A stretch of DNA of 64,000 bases from Rhea pennata (taxonomy: Eukaryota > Chordata > Aves > Rheiformes > Rheidae): assembly GCF_028389875.1 (NCBI RefSeq), contig NC_084663.1, positions 215,226,876 through 215,290,875 of the forward strand. Reading direction: 5' to 3'. A program made the translations under genes and the position numbers. The notes under the pieces were generated by a model. The model ran no database searches and was not told where the DNA came from. It worked only from the letters and a program-made list of their open reading frames with translations. Shown here piece by piece: positions 12,151-25,400 of the stretch. Position 1 is the stretch's first letter. The number at the start of each line of letters is the position of its first letter.

Positions 12151-13222
12151 GTCACTTCTGATTTACTGGACTGCACTGCTTTATTCATCTTTAATAATTC
12201 ATTCCTCCTCATTCGCTGTGACACACTTCCTTCAACAGGCAGATGACTAGATGTCCTAGAAAACAACTCTGTTGTCTGGTTTATGCCTGCAAAAACTTCA
12301 TGCAAGCCAAAACCAACAACAAACAGCAGCAGCAGCGCAACTCCTCACCGCCCACAACAGCAGGTACGTGACTGGTGTTATCAGAGAAGTCCTCTGAACA
12401 CCCTTCCCTTTGACTCATTAACTTTCAAGGTTAAGGATACAATTGCTTTCTCAATAACAGCAAAGGCCTTCCCCCAATTACACTGGAGCCAATTGTGCGG
12501 GAAGCCTTAATGATGTTTTCGCAAAGACAGCACCAACAGTGTCCCAGTCTATAATTAGGCATCTGAGTATTTTACAGAGGATGTATTCAAGGAAGAAAAG
12601 AGTAAGAAAATTTTATATGCACTGCTCTGTCCAAAAAAAGATTATGAAAGGCACAGCAAAAAGTATTTACCAGTCTTACGGGGAAAATCAAGTTTGTTTC
12701 ATTCAGTTAAAGCTGAAGCAGATGTTTGATATTTGTGTGTGTGCCTGAAGACCTGTTAAATTACAGCCTCTAACCAGTGTGAACATTTAGAACAATCTGG
12801 TGAGCTGGGGGTGTAAAAGAAGGAAAAAGCAACAAAATAAACAACAAAAAAGATGCCACAACTTGAGTCCTAATTTAGTCCATCTACCACTCATTGAATG
12901 GGCCTTCAACACTTAATAGGTAAAAGACCGTATTAAAAAAATAAAATTTCATGTGACTAGATTAACAGTCTTCCAAGAGTTTCTCCAGGTTTTGCTTCTA
13001 GCTGGAGGTTTCTGTACAGTTTAGTATAGAAGACAAATTATTGCATTAACAGATAAAACCTCTCCCATACAAAATCTAGTCCAAAGGGCTTACTTACATA
13101 GTAAGCGAAATATCTTATGTAACAGAAGATTGCATATTGTTCTCCTCCAATGCAGCAATTTTCAGAAAGCTACACAGAGTAATTTCTCCAAGCTGCCAAG
13201 GGGATCAAGAGAAAGACCCAGT
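12150..13222 (-). other. POLD3: Probable POLD3 3' untranslated region
   Basis: The stretch lies directly after the POLD3 stop codon on the minus strand. It has no coding signature, and the first canonical AATAAA met downstream of the stop is at its far end, about 1 kb away. The extent is inferred from that signal alone. If the more distal AATAAA near 11,857 is used, the UTR would be about 0.3 kb longer. Confidence 0.5.
12180..12185 (-). terminator. POLD3: Candidate POLD3 polyadenylation signal AATAAA
   Basis: The minus strand reads GATGAATAAAGCAGTGC here. This is the first AATAAA downstream of the POLD3 stop codon, 1,037 bases from it. Cleavage would be expected 10-30 bases further on. Confidence 0.45.
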
Positions 13223-13428
13223 TCATTTCTTCTGAAAGAAACCCATGATGGAGACCTGCTTATTGGCTTTGTTGGCAGTGGCTGCCCCCTTCTTCAGGTT
13301 CTTCCTCTCTTCCTTCGGTTCTTTCTTCACAGGGGGTGCAGGCTGTCTGTGTGCAGCTGGTGGCTTGGACTTCGCAAAGTCATCCTCGCTATCTGTACAG
13401 GATTCACTCTCGTAAACCTTCTCAGTCA
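13223..13428 (-). CDS. POLD3: POLD3 coding exon 12 (PCNA box and stop)
   Basis: The last exon encodes [17 protein letters not shown] through [15 protein letters not shown] to the terminal [11 protein letters not shown] and TGA. QxxIxxFF is a canonical PCNA-interacting peptide. Acceptor TTATTCAG|. The stop codon occupies 13223-13225. Confidence 0.96.
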
Positions 13429-16400
13429 CTGAATAAAATAAATAAAGGATAATGGTTAAGCCTATGTATTGAAGAGCAGTGACTTCTTCACTGCAGCCTT
13501 TCCTCTACACCAGAAATGAGGATTTGGGGTTCAAGGAATAGATGCCAGACACAAGGAATTAAGTTCACTTCTTCAAGGTTATTCAGTAGATCCAGGAGTA
13601 CTGAATCCAGCACTTCTAGAGTCCAGAAGATCGGACTTCAGGACTCGTTTACTCTACACTGAGTCAAGTCTCCCTTCCTTCTTAAATATATGATGGCAGG
13701 TTAATGACCTGGGAACTTTAACAGCATCCAGCTCTTCATAATGGCTTGCCATCCCTACAGACATTATTTTGCAGGCCATACACATGCCTTGCACAACAAC
13801 AGCCTGAGGCTCCCCCCTGGGAAAGATCCTAAATCAGACAGTTCCATTTCTAAATTTATTCAAAGGTTGCCCTCTTCTATAAGCTAGGGGCCAGCTGTGC
13901 TGAAGACCTTCACAGCTAAAACAATTTTCCACTAGGGCCTGGCCTGCAGCCATCAATTCATCTTATAAAGGCTGACAGGCAGCTATCTGGAAGTGAAGAA
14001 TATGAACCAGATCAGAATCCTTAGTTTAGACTTAAAAGACCAAATGTATCTTTTGGGGTTAAGAATCATAGAATCAGTAAGGTTGAATGAGACCTCCGGA
14101 GATCACCTAGGCCAACCCTCTTGCTCAGCAGGGTCACCTACAGCATGGTGGACAGGGTTGCATCCAGGCGGGCCTTGAAGATCTCCAGAGAAGGAGACTC
14201 CACCACCTCTCTGGGCAACCTGGTCCAGTGCTCCATCACTCTCACAGGGAAGAAATCACCCCTCACCTTCAAGCAGAACTTCCTGTGCTTCAATTTCTGC
14301 CCATTGCCTCTTGTCCTGTCACATGGGACAACTGAAAAGAGTTTGTCCCCGTCCCCTTCACACCCTCCCTTCAGGTACTTGTACACATTGATCAGATCCC
14401 CCCTCAGGCTTCTCTTCCCCAGGCTGAACAGGCCCAGCTCTCGCAGCCGTTCCTCACAGGGCAGGTGCTCCAGCCCTCGGATCTTTGCAGCCCTGCGCTG
14501 CAAAGTAGCTCCATGTCTCTCTTGGACTGGGGAGCCCAGAACTGGACACAGTACTCGAGATGAGGCCTCCCCAGGGCTGAGGAGAGGGGCAGGATCACCT
14601 CCCTCCACCTGCTGGCAACACTTTTCCTAATGCACCCCAGGAGACCATTGGCCTTCCTGGCCACAAGGGCACATTGCTGCCTCATGGTCAACCTGTCATC
14701 CACCACCACTCCCAGGTCCTTCTCTGCAGAGCTGCTCTCCACAAGGTCAGCCCCCAGCTTGTACTGGTGCCTGGGGTTATTTTTCCCTAGGTGCAGGACC
14801 CTGCACTTGCCGTTGTGGAACCTCAGGAGGTTCCTCTCCGCCCAGCTCTCCAGCCTGGCCAGGTCTCTCTGAATGGCAGCACAGCCCTCAGGTGTGTCAG
14901 CCACTCCTCCCAGCTTGGGATCCTCAGCAAACTTGCTGAGGAGGCACTCTGCCCCCTCATCCAGGTCACTGATGAAGAAGTTGAACAGAATGGGAGCAGG
15001 TACTGAGCCCTGGGGGAGGCCGCTAGCCACAGGCCTCCAACTGGACTCCACGCCACTGATGACGACCCTCTAAGCTCTGCCTTTCAGCCAGTTCTCAATC
15101 CACCTTTATATGCAGTCCTCAATCCACCTTTATATGATGCTTGAAGAAACATCACTCTAACTTGGTCCAGTTTCTACAGTGGCCCAAGCAATCAGTTAGG
15201 CAGTTAGATTTCAGGGAAAGATGACCTAAATACAGAGCTAGATTTCCTGTCACCCACCACCACTGTGCACATCAGAAAGTCAGGAAAGAGTAATGCAACA
15301 CCAGGATCCCTCAGAGATGAGAAAAGGAGCAGAAAACACAGATAGCAAGTTCTTTATATACAGGTGGTCAAGCAGGGCAAATATAAAGAATTCCTTTGAA
15401 AAAACAGAACTAGCCCATCACTGAAGTCAGGGACTATTACTGAATGTGATTACCTGCTCAATAGTGTCAGTGCCCAATGATGGAAAGCTAAGAAATATAA
15501 AGGAATGCTAACTGAAACTGCAGTCAGCTCCACTGACGAAAGACATTGTTAGATGCTGGTAAATGTTGTTTTCTCAGCTTTCCCAGAAGTGTTCTGGTAT
15601 TCTTCTAGTAAATCATTTTTCTTTAGCAACTGTATTCTTTTAAACAGATGTCCTAACTTCCTCACTTCTGGGAATCTAGCTTTAAGTTGTATCAATACAT
15701 CAAATCAAATACAGTTTTCTATGTAATCAAAGGTTAGGAAGAGAAACGGTATGAAATCCTGCTCCGGAGTTAGTGCATACTCAAGTAGAGACTATAAATC
15801 CAAGCTAACTTACCTTCAGAGGCAAATGGCTTTTCAGTGAGCAGCTTTAAGAGATCACTAGCCAGTAACAGAGCTTTACAAAGTTACTGTGTGTCACTCA
15901 TGTCAATAATTGTGGGTAATTCCAACAGTGTGTGCTTAATCCCCTCCAATTGCAAGATAATACAGCTTAGATTAACTCGTTTTTACTCACCTGAACTGCA
16001 AAACTTGGCATCTGAGGCAGCTGAGAGCATGCAAATAGACAGTTACTGCTACACAGCAGCTCAGCTCACAGCTGGGACTCCCTAAATCACAGTAACTCAA
16101 ATGTGTGTGTGAGTTCTAATTTAAAAGCCAGTGCTGTATGATCAATTTACCTATAATGCAGACATGGTTATTCCAATACAGAAGTCCACATGTGTTGTTT
16201 CAGGCTTTAGCAAGAGTGAGGTAGAAAAGCATTAGCTTAAACCTCAGTAACTCCCCTTTGCTATAGATTGAGAGCGTGCACTCAACTGATTGTGTCCCAG
16301 TTGATGTACAGTGACATGCCTTGTGCTTAACTCCACAGATCCTTTAATTGCTCAATTTCCCCTCAGGGCTAAACCTTAAATTAGCTTTGCTTTTTGACAT

Positions 16401-19400
16401 CAATTCCTTGCTGCTACAGCTCTTGTGAAAATGATCCTTAAATCAGAGAAATATAAAGTACAGCCTAATCTGAATGGTCAGATTTAACATCTCTATAAAC
16501 TAGCCTTGTTTAAAAAGGAAAATAAGACAGCAGGGAAAGAAAAATCCTCTATTTCAAAAGATAACAACAATACACATTAGCCTAGGAGATTTGCAAGTTA
16601 TTTGGCCTCCCAGTGCAGGGAAAGGGTGAAGAGGGGGAAACTGGACAATAAGCAGACAGCGAGTTCTGCACAACAGCCTGGTATGTTTTCAGTGCAGAAG
16701 GCAGCATCTCCTTCCCACCCCATTCTTCAGTATTGCAGATCCATCCACCTCTCCTTCCTAGATGGACTGTCTTCCAAATGCACAACAGGGCTTGCATTTC
16801 CCTTTTCATAGTGGATACGAACTGTAAACCAAAGGTCCAGATTTCACAAGAGACTATTAAATCCATTGGGGGGTGGTGCTGAGGGAGAAAGAAAGGCAAT
16901 CTTCCCAGCCCTGGTGCATTTGGAAAAGGCTGAACAGAGAGACAAAAAGCATTCTTTGCTGGAAACTGAATCCGGAACAGTCATTACTGCGAGCTCTGGA
17001 TGGAGACCTTGTTAAAATTTACTCCCCAGCTAATGCTTTTTTTGTTCTGTTTTTCTTCCAAGGGTTTTAATGGTTCTATCTGGGATGGGAGTACAAAACA
17101 AACCATAACGCAACTAGCCAAATCAATCAACAACTTTGAACAAGTCCATTTCTTTGACAAAAATAACAGTACTTGAGATTTCAGTTACTATCATAGCCAG
17201 CTGATGAGTGCTAGCTTTATGTTTCTTTAAAGGAGACAATACAAAGTTAATAGGAAACATAAGATATAACTATACGGACAGGTGCAAACAGACACAAGCT
17301 TACTCATGTCCAGGCAGCTCCAAGTTTGGGCCAAGCCAGCTTGCACCTATCTATGCTTATGCACAACGGCAAACCTGTACAAGCACAACAGTGGATTTTC
17401 TAGAACTGACTGAGCTCCCTTGACATCTATTCAGATCAACCAGTCTGGAGAACATTAAGCATCCCATGCAGTTGGGCTGACAGTGGTGTTTTAGAAAACA
17501 TTTCCACCCTCTTCATTTTTAAAACTTTTAAAAAATATTTCTGAACTACTGTAGCTCTACTTCAACATCAGGATACAGAGGAAGAAGTAAGAACAGCAAT
17601 ATTATGCACCTTTCTCAAGGTCACAGAAGGAATCGGTGTCCAGTCAGGTTGGAATTCAAAGCCTTTGGCTGTCAGTACTTGTGTAAAGACTCTCTTGTCT
17701 CCCCAAAGCAGGGCCACCCTTATCAGGAGGAGAAACCCTTCCTAAACTCCAGATGTTTGCTTCTTGCACCCACTTTATTTGGGATACTTACAAATGTATA
17801 CATTAACTTATTATCAAGCTGTGCTGCATACTTCTGGAGACACAAGCAAACAGAATTTATCCCAAAGTCTAGCCCTCTCTCTGTATCATCTTTAAAAGCT
17901 TGTATCTTTCGAGAGGAGAGCAAACGAAGATGTTCATCCTGCTAGGAGGGAAGGAAGAACTGGAAGAAACTCTGAGAATAATCAAAAAAAAGAAAAGAAA
18001 AGAAAAGAGTCTGCCGTAACTCCATGACTCCCTACCACTCCTTCACCAAAAGGAAATTTACTTCAGTCCAGGAGCATGAGGTTGAAGCAGAATAACAAAG
18101 TGATATTGTGAATCTCTTCCCAAGCCTTGGACAGGCTTGGCCTGTAACAATAAATCTTCAACATCTCTCTAATAGAGTAGCGTGTAGGAAACAGCTCGTC
18201 TTACCCATGCAGCCTTCTTCTTCATCAACAAACATTTTGGATTTCAGCACACGCTTCCGTTTCCTCTTCCTCCCTCCAGCTGAAACCTGAAGTACATTGC
18301 AGTATTGTGAGAAATCAAATATTAAGGCTTTGTGCATGTGGCCAAGTTATAAGAACATAAGCATCAGAAGATAAGTCTAATCTCTTCAATAAAGTTGAGC
18401 ATGGTTTGGTAACTAATTCTGTCCCTTCCCAGGTTACCCTAGTCCTATTTCTGCTAATGCTACAATTCTCCCCACGCTACCAAGACAAATCTGAGAGAGA
18501 GAAAACAGAGCTTAAGTGAGGCAGCAACTTTTCCTGTCTGCAGCACAAAGGACACGTTCCCTCTTCTGGGGCATGTGACATTTCAAAATTTGTTTAGTTA
18601 TGCTAGAAGAGTGCATTGGGGTTGTCTCAACATACCTCTGAAAAATGAAAAAACAACAAGGTGTGCAAGACATCAGAACCCTTGCTGTAATGGAATAACT
18701 GCACTTACAATAAAGCTACTTGTGTTTTCTCAGCTCAGGGGTTCACTTCTTGCCAGTCACAGCCCACCTCTCAGGCAGCTGCTTCTCTGTGCTACAGGGC
18801 TCAGTACCAAGATTCTCTGGTTTCATTTCTGGCCCTGCCTTGACTCCTGAGGCCAAGATTTAGAGGGAAGAGTGCTCAATTGCAAGTTACAATTCAAAGA
18901 ACCATTAGGAGGGAAAAAGAGGAAAAGAAAAATCCCAGAAAACTGCACTATGTCAGCAGAAAAGCTAGAATTTAAATAAAGTTATATTCTAGAAAATGAA
19001 TGGAATAGTGAACACAATGGATTCTTTCAAGCTGGATAATGTGATGGCATTCACAAGCAAGCAGGACCTTCCCTCTAGATTTAACATCTGAAAAGTGACT
19101 GGGAAATCCCCAGGTGAATCAGATAACATATGATAACAACCATAATATGCTTTTACCTCAGTGGATGCAGGCTCCAATTCAGTCTTCAGTGCAGGTAGGG
19201 GAGGTGGAGATGGAGCTTTCACTTCCTCAGGTGTGGAAAATGGTGGGACATCTGGTAAGAAGCACAGATGAAGTTCTTGATAGTATGTGGGCCCAGTGAC
19301 CTCTTGCAGCCACTACTTTGTCGCAGGTGATCTAATTTGACTCTGGACAATTGCCTGCAACTTGTACTTAGCTTGAGGTTTGCAACTGATACCTCAGACT

Positions 19401-22400
19401 TGTTTTATTCAAGTCAGTTCAAAATGTGCCATGTTGTCTGTCTCCAGCCAGAAATCTAACCTGCTACACACTGCAGTTCCCAAAGGAAAAAGGGTAGAGG
19501 ATGGGACAGGATGGGGAAAGTACATTTGGTATTTTTGCTCTACCAAATGAAGCACTAAAAACAGGCAGAGAAACTGGAAAGTTTTAGGCATGTATTTCAC
19601 TTGCTCATTAAACAAGAGGCACTGTGATTTGTTTAGAAATTAAAGGAGTCAGAGTTTAAGACTACATATTCCCAGCTCAGTGGTTGACCTTAATTTCACT
19701 CTGCACCTCCCCCAGCATTGGTAAAAGAGTCATTGCTTCATAAGTCGTGCTACAAATCTCAAGTAATCAGTACTATTAGCTTGAAACGTCCTTAATCCAA
19801 GGATTAAGTACAACATGCTATTATTCACCCTAAGGATCTTATTAATGGACATCACAACTCTTCATTTGAAAAAAATATAGCTAAGTCTACTCTTTCATCT
19901 GTCATCATGAGATCCAAGTTCTTCTCTATGCAACAGATGGTGCAAGGACCAAGAGAGTGGAATCCTTTCAATGCCAAAACTAACCAAAATAGTCAAGGCC
20001 ACCTTTACTAATTTGTACACAGCAAAACCAGCACTGGAAGCTCTAGCAGCTCTGTCAAACAGGACCTTAGTGAAACTAGCAGGACTTATACACATATGAG
20101 AAAAAGCCAGGGTCAGTCTTTTGTGGAGCTGGCAAAGGAACAGAGCTGCGAGGATAATGTATATTCAGCATAGAGCAAAGGGGAAGAGCAGTACCTTGCA
20201 TCACACAGAAGGCACCAAGACTAACTTAAAAGGCTTTAAAGAGAGTCCCCTCCAAGTCCAAGTGAGAAATATTGCCACGCAAGTCCTCAAATGTGGGAGA
20301 GAGCTAGGAACGTGGGGGAAGAAACTCCTCATCTGACCTATTGCTTAATAAGAACAATTGAGCTGTTGGACGGGAGGACAGAGTGCCTGTTTGGCTTCTC
20401 CTCCCAGCCTCTGCTGGCTGTAGCACTGCGTTCATATTGTCGTTGTAACACGAATTCTGGATCTGTAGCTGTCCCAACCGATTAGGTCAGTGTTAAGAGT
20501 TATGACTGTGCCAGGCATACGGCCAGCTGACCTTCACAGGTTAAGAAGGGCTCAAGTGAAACAGTGGTCAGCTGCCAATGCTGAATAATAAATTACATTC
20601 TTCAAACAAGGACTCAGCCTCCTAACTACTTCAGTAAGCAAGGCATAGAAATGCAGAGTGGAATAACATGACTTGGTATTTCACCTTGCTTCAAATAGCT
20701 GGATCTGGCGGTTGTGTAAAGATAAAACCAAACAATTGATCTACTCCAAGGTGCTAACTGCCGAGGCAGGCCGCGATCACAGCTGAGGAGCTGCAGGGAG
20801 CTCAGAATTCTTAGCATTTATCATAGTCTCACAGCAACTGCAGGCTCAAGTGCCCCTGTACTACAGAGCCTCAAATGAGATTTACAGACTACTCGAAAGA
20901 ATAGACCTAGCGATCAGATCAATCATAAAAGATTCTTAAGAGTCTACACAAGGACTGAAAACTGCCCTAGTGGAAAACTGCAACTCCTGCCACGCTCAGC
21001 CAGAGGCATTGCTATGGTTCTCGTTTGAGGGAAATTCAGGTTTTTCTTCAGCCCCCTTCAGACCAATTTCCCCAGCTTTGGCAAACAGAAGGCACCTTCT
21101 CCCCACGTCAGGGTGTTTCTGACTCCCATAAAGCTGCTTTTCTATTACTTTATCCTCTTCTAGCCAGCACAGTCCTCTGACATGTGATAACTCCCAAGTC
21201 AACCTCTAGCTGCTGCCCACAGTTTACCCAACAGCAACAGCTGCATGAAATGGATACAAGCTGGGCAACCGGATGTACCAAGGACGTAAATTCTGGCTTT
21301 GTTCAGTTTGCTCTGACCCTGCCTGGATAAACTGTGAAAAGCTCTAGTGCTCCTACTGCAGCTTTCTGAAAGAGATAGAATTTGTAGGTTACAGTGCCAC
21401 CAAAATCACCATCCAAAGTGGCTGTAAAATGCTTGTCAACACTATGAAATGTTGCCTATGTTGGTATAGCTGAAGCTGCCAAAACCTCCCGTCCTCTGTG
21501 GACACTCGTGTAGTTTATTCTGGCACTGGAAGCAAACCAACCTGCAGTGACTAAGGCACCCTCATACCGATATAGATTAATGAAAAATCTTTTTAATGAA
21601 AATGATTGCCTTTTATGCCTTCTGTATTTTCAATTTGATACAACAGGCTGACGCTTATGTCAATAAGCTATTCTTATAGCTTATTTGGGGCTAGTTTCAG
21701 TAGATTAGGAGTAGATTAGAAGAGCAACACAGAAGACTTGCACTGACAAACGTCCATGCAGTGCTTTGCATTAGGCCCCTGGTCTGGTCCATATGGACCC
21801 AGTTTAAAACCCATGAACTGTCACTGTGAGCCCCTCTAAAAAGGGCAGTGGTTTTACTAGCACAGTTACACAGGTGGAGCCCTGTCTGAATGCCACTCAA
21901 TCACAGTAATGGCTCTGGACAGGCATCTCCACGCGACTCCAGCTGCACCCACTGGAAAGGTTATTGCCCCTGCCGAGGCCATTGCCCCTCTGAGCTGCGG
22001 TGGAGCAGCCTCTGCAAGAACCTCCTAATTTGCTTCAAGCAGAGGTCAGCCAGGTTAGCTTGGTGCATTAACATAAGCAGCAGCTAGACTGTTAGCTTTT
22101 GATACCTGCACTAATTATTTTGCTTCCCATATTGCATCTTACATATTTAAAACGTAACCTTCTATCATCTGTGGGTGAGTTGTGCAGGTGTTAGACGAGC
22201 CAGGCCCTCCTTGGCAGCGATCTCCAAATGCTGTACAGCATATGGCTCCTTCCTCTCTAATTCCCACTGGGACATCGTGCAAAACAATGTCACTCCAGGC
22301 TCTCTTCTGCTGAGTGTTGTTGATTAAAAACTGTTCCTGCTCTCTGGAGAAACCCATTTGCCACTTTAAGGGTAAATGTTCTCAAAGTCCAGCTGCTGTA

Positions 22401-25400
22401 TGATTTTTCCTATAAGCATCTGTTTTATCCAATTTATACTCTCATACTGGAATACAGTATGTAATACTACATATATTATCAATCTGGATTCAATCTGAAT
22501 ATTTCAAAGAGTTTGAACCTCTCTTCTTTTAACCAATTGGATTTAGAAGGGCAAACAGCAGAAGCAAACCTCTGAATACAGAGCTAATCAGGGTGGTTTA
22601 GACAGACATTAGCCTAAGAAGGAGGTGAAGAGCAGCTCTCAGTTCTAATCTTTCCCTGTTTTCAAAAGGGAATAATACAAAGCTAATTTGTATAACACAC
22701 AAATTTGTATGTACCACTATAACGTGCATAAACTAGCAATTCTAATACATAATACAAAGCCAATTCTTCACATGGTACAAAACTAATTCTCCAGAAAAGG
22801 TGGAAAGACCAAAGGGGTCTGATGCAGGAAGAGCAAGAGGAGAAACAAGAGACTTCTCCAAATGAAAAGTCAGGCTTTTTGCATAGTAGTAGCTTGGTAG
22901 GTTAGACAGGGGTAAAATACCCCCTCCCCCAAGAGAAGCAGGCACTTATCCCTACTTCTACTATATTTAATGTCTAGGGTTACTAATTTAGAGAGTGGGT
23001 AATAGGACAAGCAGGCCCCCAATCTCACCCGAGGACTAACTCCATGGTTTTTACTTGCCAATCCAGTTAAGCCACCTTTTAGAGCACAAATAAGGCAAAA
23101 AGACCAAAAGGATGTAGGAGAGCACTGACACTAGGGGTACACACACATTCTCTGGACCGTGTCTCGGTACAAATGAAAACACAAGGCACCACATTCAAAG
23201 GAATTAACTATTTAGTGTATGATAATCTAACACAGATATTCCACAAGAGAGGCCCAAGAGCTCTGATATGGAAAAACATTAAGTGTGTATGCAGCAATCT
23301 GCAAGAGTTTGCAGTGCTCTACAGGAGTGGTCCTCAGCTTATGACAATCTTCCAGCACTGCTCCTGCATTAAAAGAGTTGTAACAGAAACAGATAAAGAA
23401 AGCAGACTATGAGGTTGCCTACCAACATGTTACGTGTCTAACACTGTTGCAAACACTGCAGGCTGGGGGTCCCCAACTTACAGCAGCAAGAGGAAGACAG
23501 GACCAACAAACTTTTGTGCTTCCAAGAACAGTGTCTCCATACAGTCCTACCACAAACCTGAAATGAAGGATTCATTCCTGCCTGCTCTTGCTAGCAGAGA
23601 ACTGACAAGCTGAGAAATTCCAACCCAGTAAAGAGTAGCACTTCAAGTGGCTAAATGGGCTGATTTCAATCTTCCTTCTTAAGAGCTAAACAACCCAGCT
23701 TGTCAGTTGGCTGAGTGGTGAGTAAATGGAAAGACCAGATAATAGCTTACAAATATTTAAAGAAATAAATACCAAAGAGTGTGGGCATATACATTTTTTA
23801 TGGCTAAACAAGGAGCTGCACACAGGAATGTGATGAAATTAAGACTGATCATGAAGAACAGCTTCCTGAGATATTTATCATCCTGTGGAACAGTTTGAGC
23901 AGAAGTGATGGATGCCTGATGACAGAGATCACTTGAAATTACTCTGAGCAAAAAAGAAACCATGAAAATAGCAGTCTCCTTGCCACCTTAGGCCTAAGAT
24001 ATCCAGCAGTATCCCCATCCCTCATTTGTATTACAGATTCTCTTCATTTCACAGTCATTTCTCATGTGCTGCCCATAATAAATAAGCAAAGACCTTCAAT
24101 TCTCCTTCTGGAATCCATCCCTTTGCTAATATAACCTATTAGCTGTTTTACCTTTTTTTATTGGAGCTGTACACTAAGCTGATGGTTTCAATTATTTGTC
24201 CATAGTGATCTCCAAATTCTTTTCCTGATCAGCTTGCTGGATGACTGTTCCATTTCGCACATACTCCCCAGCTTGCTTCCCAACTTATTTTCCAGTTATC
24301 TACATTGAACGGCATTTGTCACCTCAATTATCCAAATTCTTTGGAATCTGGCTCTGCTGTTCCTCATTATAAGCCCAAATCTTGCGATGTTCTGGGCACC
24401 CTACTCCTATCAAAGCCAACAAACACTGAGGAGACACAGAGTCGCATCGGATATGGCTCAACTGTTTTGCCTCCAGTTTCTCTATTATCTATTTTTTGGA
24501 ATCTTGCTTCCAATGCTGTCTTCCAAAGCATTTCTATAAACAGCCTGAATAAAGATACTAAAAATGACCTTTGGGGAGTGGGGGTCATTTAGCAAGTGTT
24601 TACAGCTCACCAAATCAGCTGGTTATGACCAATTATATAATTCTGGAAGGCACTACGTCTTTCACAAGAGATTTCAGAACCTATTTCACACAAGTCAGTG
24701 TGACTGGCAGCACACTTGGTGAGGAGACAGCCAAATCTGTGTAAGCTAAACCAAAGACTAAATGACTGAGGCCTGCAGCACAAAAGAAATTTTTGCAGTC
24801 TTCAGTCCTCTAAACTATTCCCTCAATCCTTGACCAACAGCCTTGGATAATAACATTGTTGAAATCAGGCCCCTGACCTACATGCCTGGTTGTTTTCATA
24901 TCTTTTACCTTCGTCATCACTACTGTCAGACTGAAGTTGTTTGATTCTCTTCCTCTTTTTCTTGAGGTTTTCAGGCTCTCTTTCCTCCTCATTATCTGAC
25001 TTGCTCATCCTCTTCATTTTACTGCCACAGTAGAAAGAAAAGAAAAAGAAAAAAAGCAGGACAGAGGAAAAAAGAAATAATGAACATGTGTTATGCCTTG
25101 TGCATGCATGAAAGCAACACATGTATTTGGACAAGTATATTCCTGATAAGAGGACTGTTAGCAAGGAATCAAATACCTCTGTACCTCAAACATGATTATT
25201 ACATATGCTGAAGCATACTCATATATACAACCAGGCACAGGCATATGAGCATTTTTATGCTTCTCATCTTTACCCATATCCAGTTCTTCAAATGAGAAGG
25301 ATTTCTTTAGCCCCTCTACAGTTCAGCATTTTGCCAAGTACCTCACCTAGCTTGGCCACAGTAACCTGGCAAGAGCATGTTACTGATCTTGTCTCTATAG

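Larger units (their letters stand above)
13429..18204 (-). other. POLD3: POLD3 intron 11
   Basis: A 4.8-kb intron with AT-rich sequence, one large CR1 insertion on the same strand as the gene (14,063-15,112) and two possible MIR-like relics. I see no further exon or RNA gene. Confidence 0.85.

Noticed and set aside
14404-15051. 215-codon minus-strand frame in POLD3 intron 11 as a host gene
   Set aside because: Its protein is the C-terminal end of CR1 reverse transcriptase, so it belongs to the LINE insertion.
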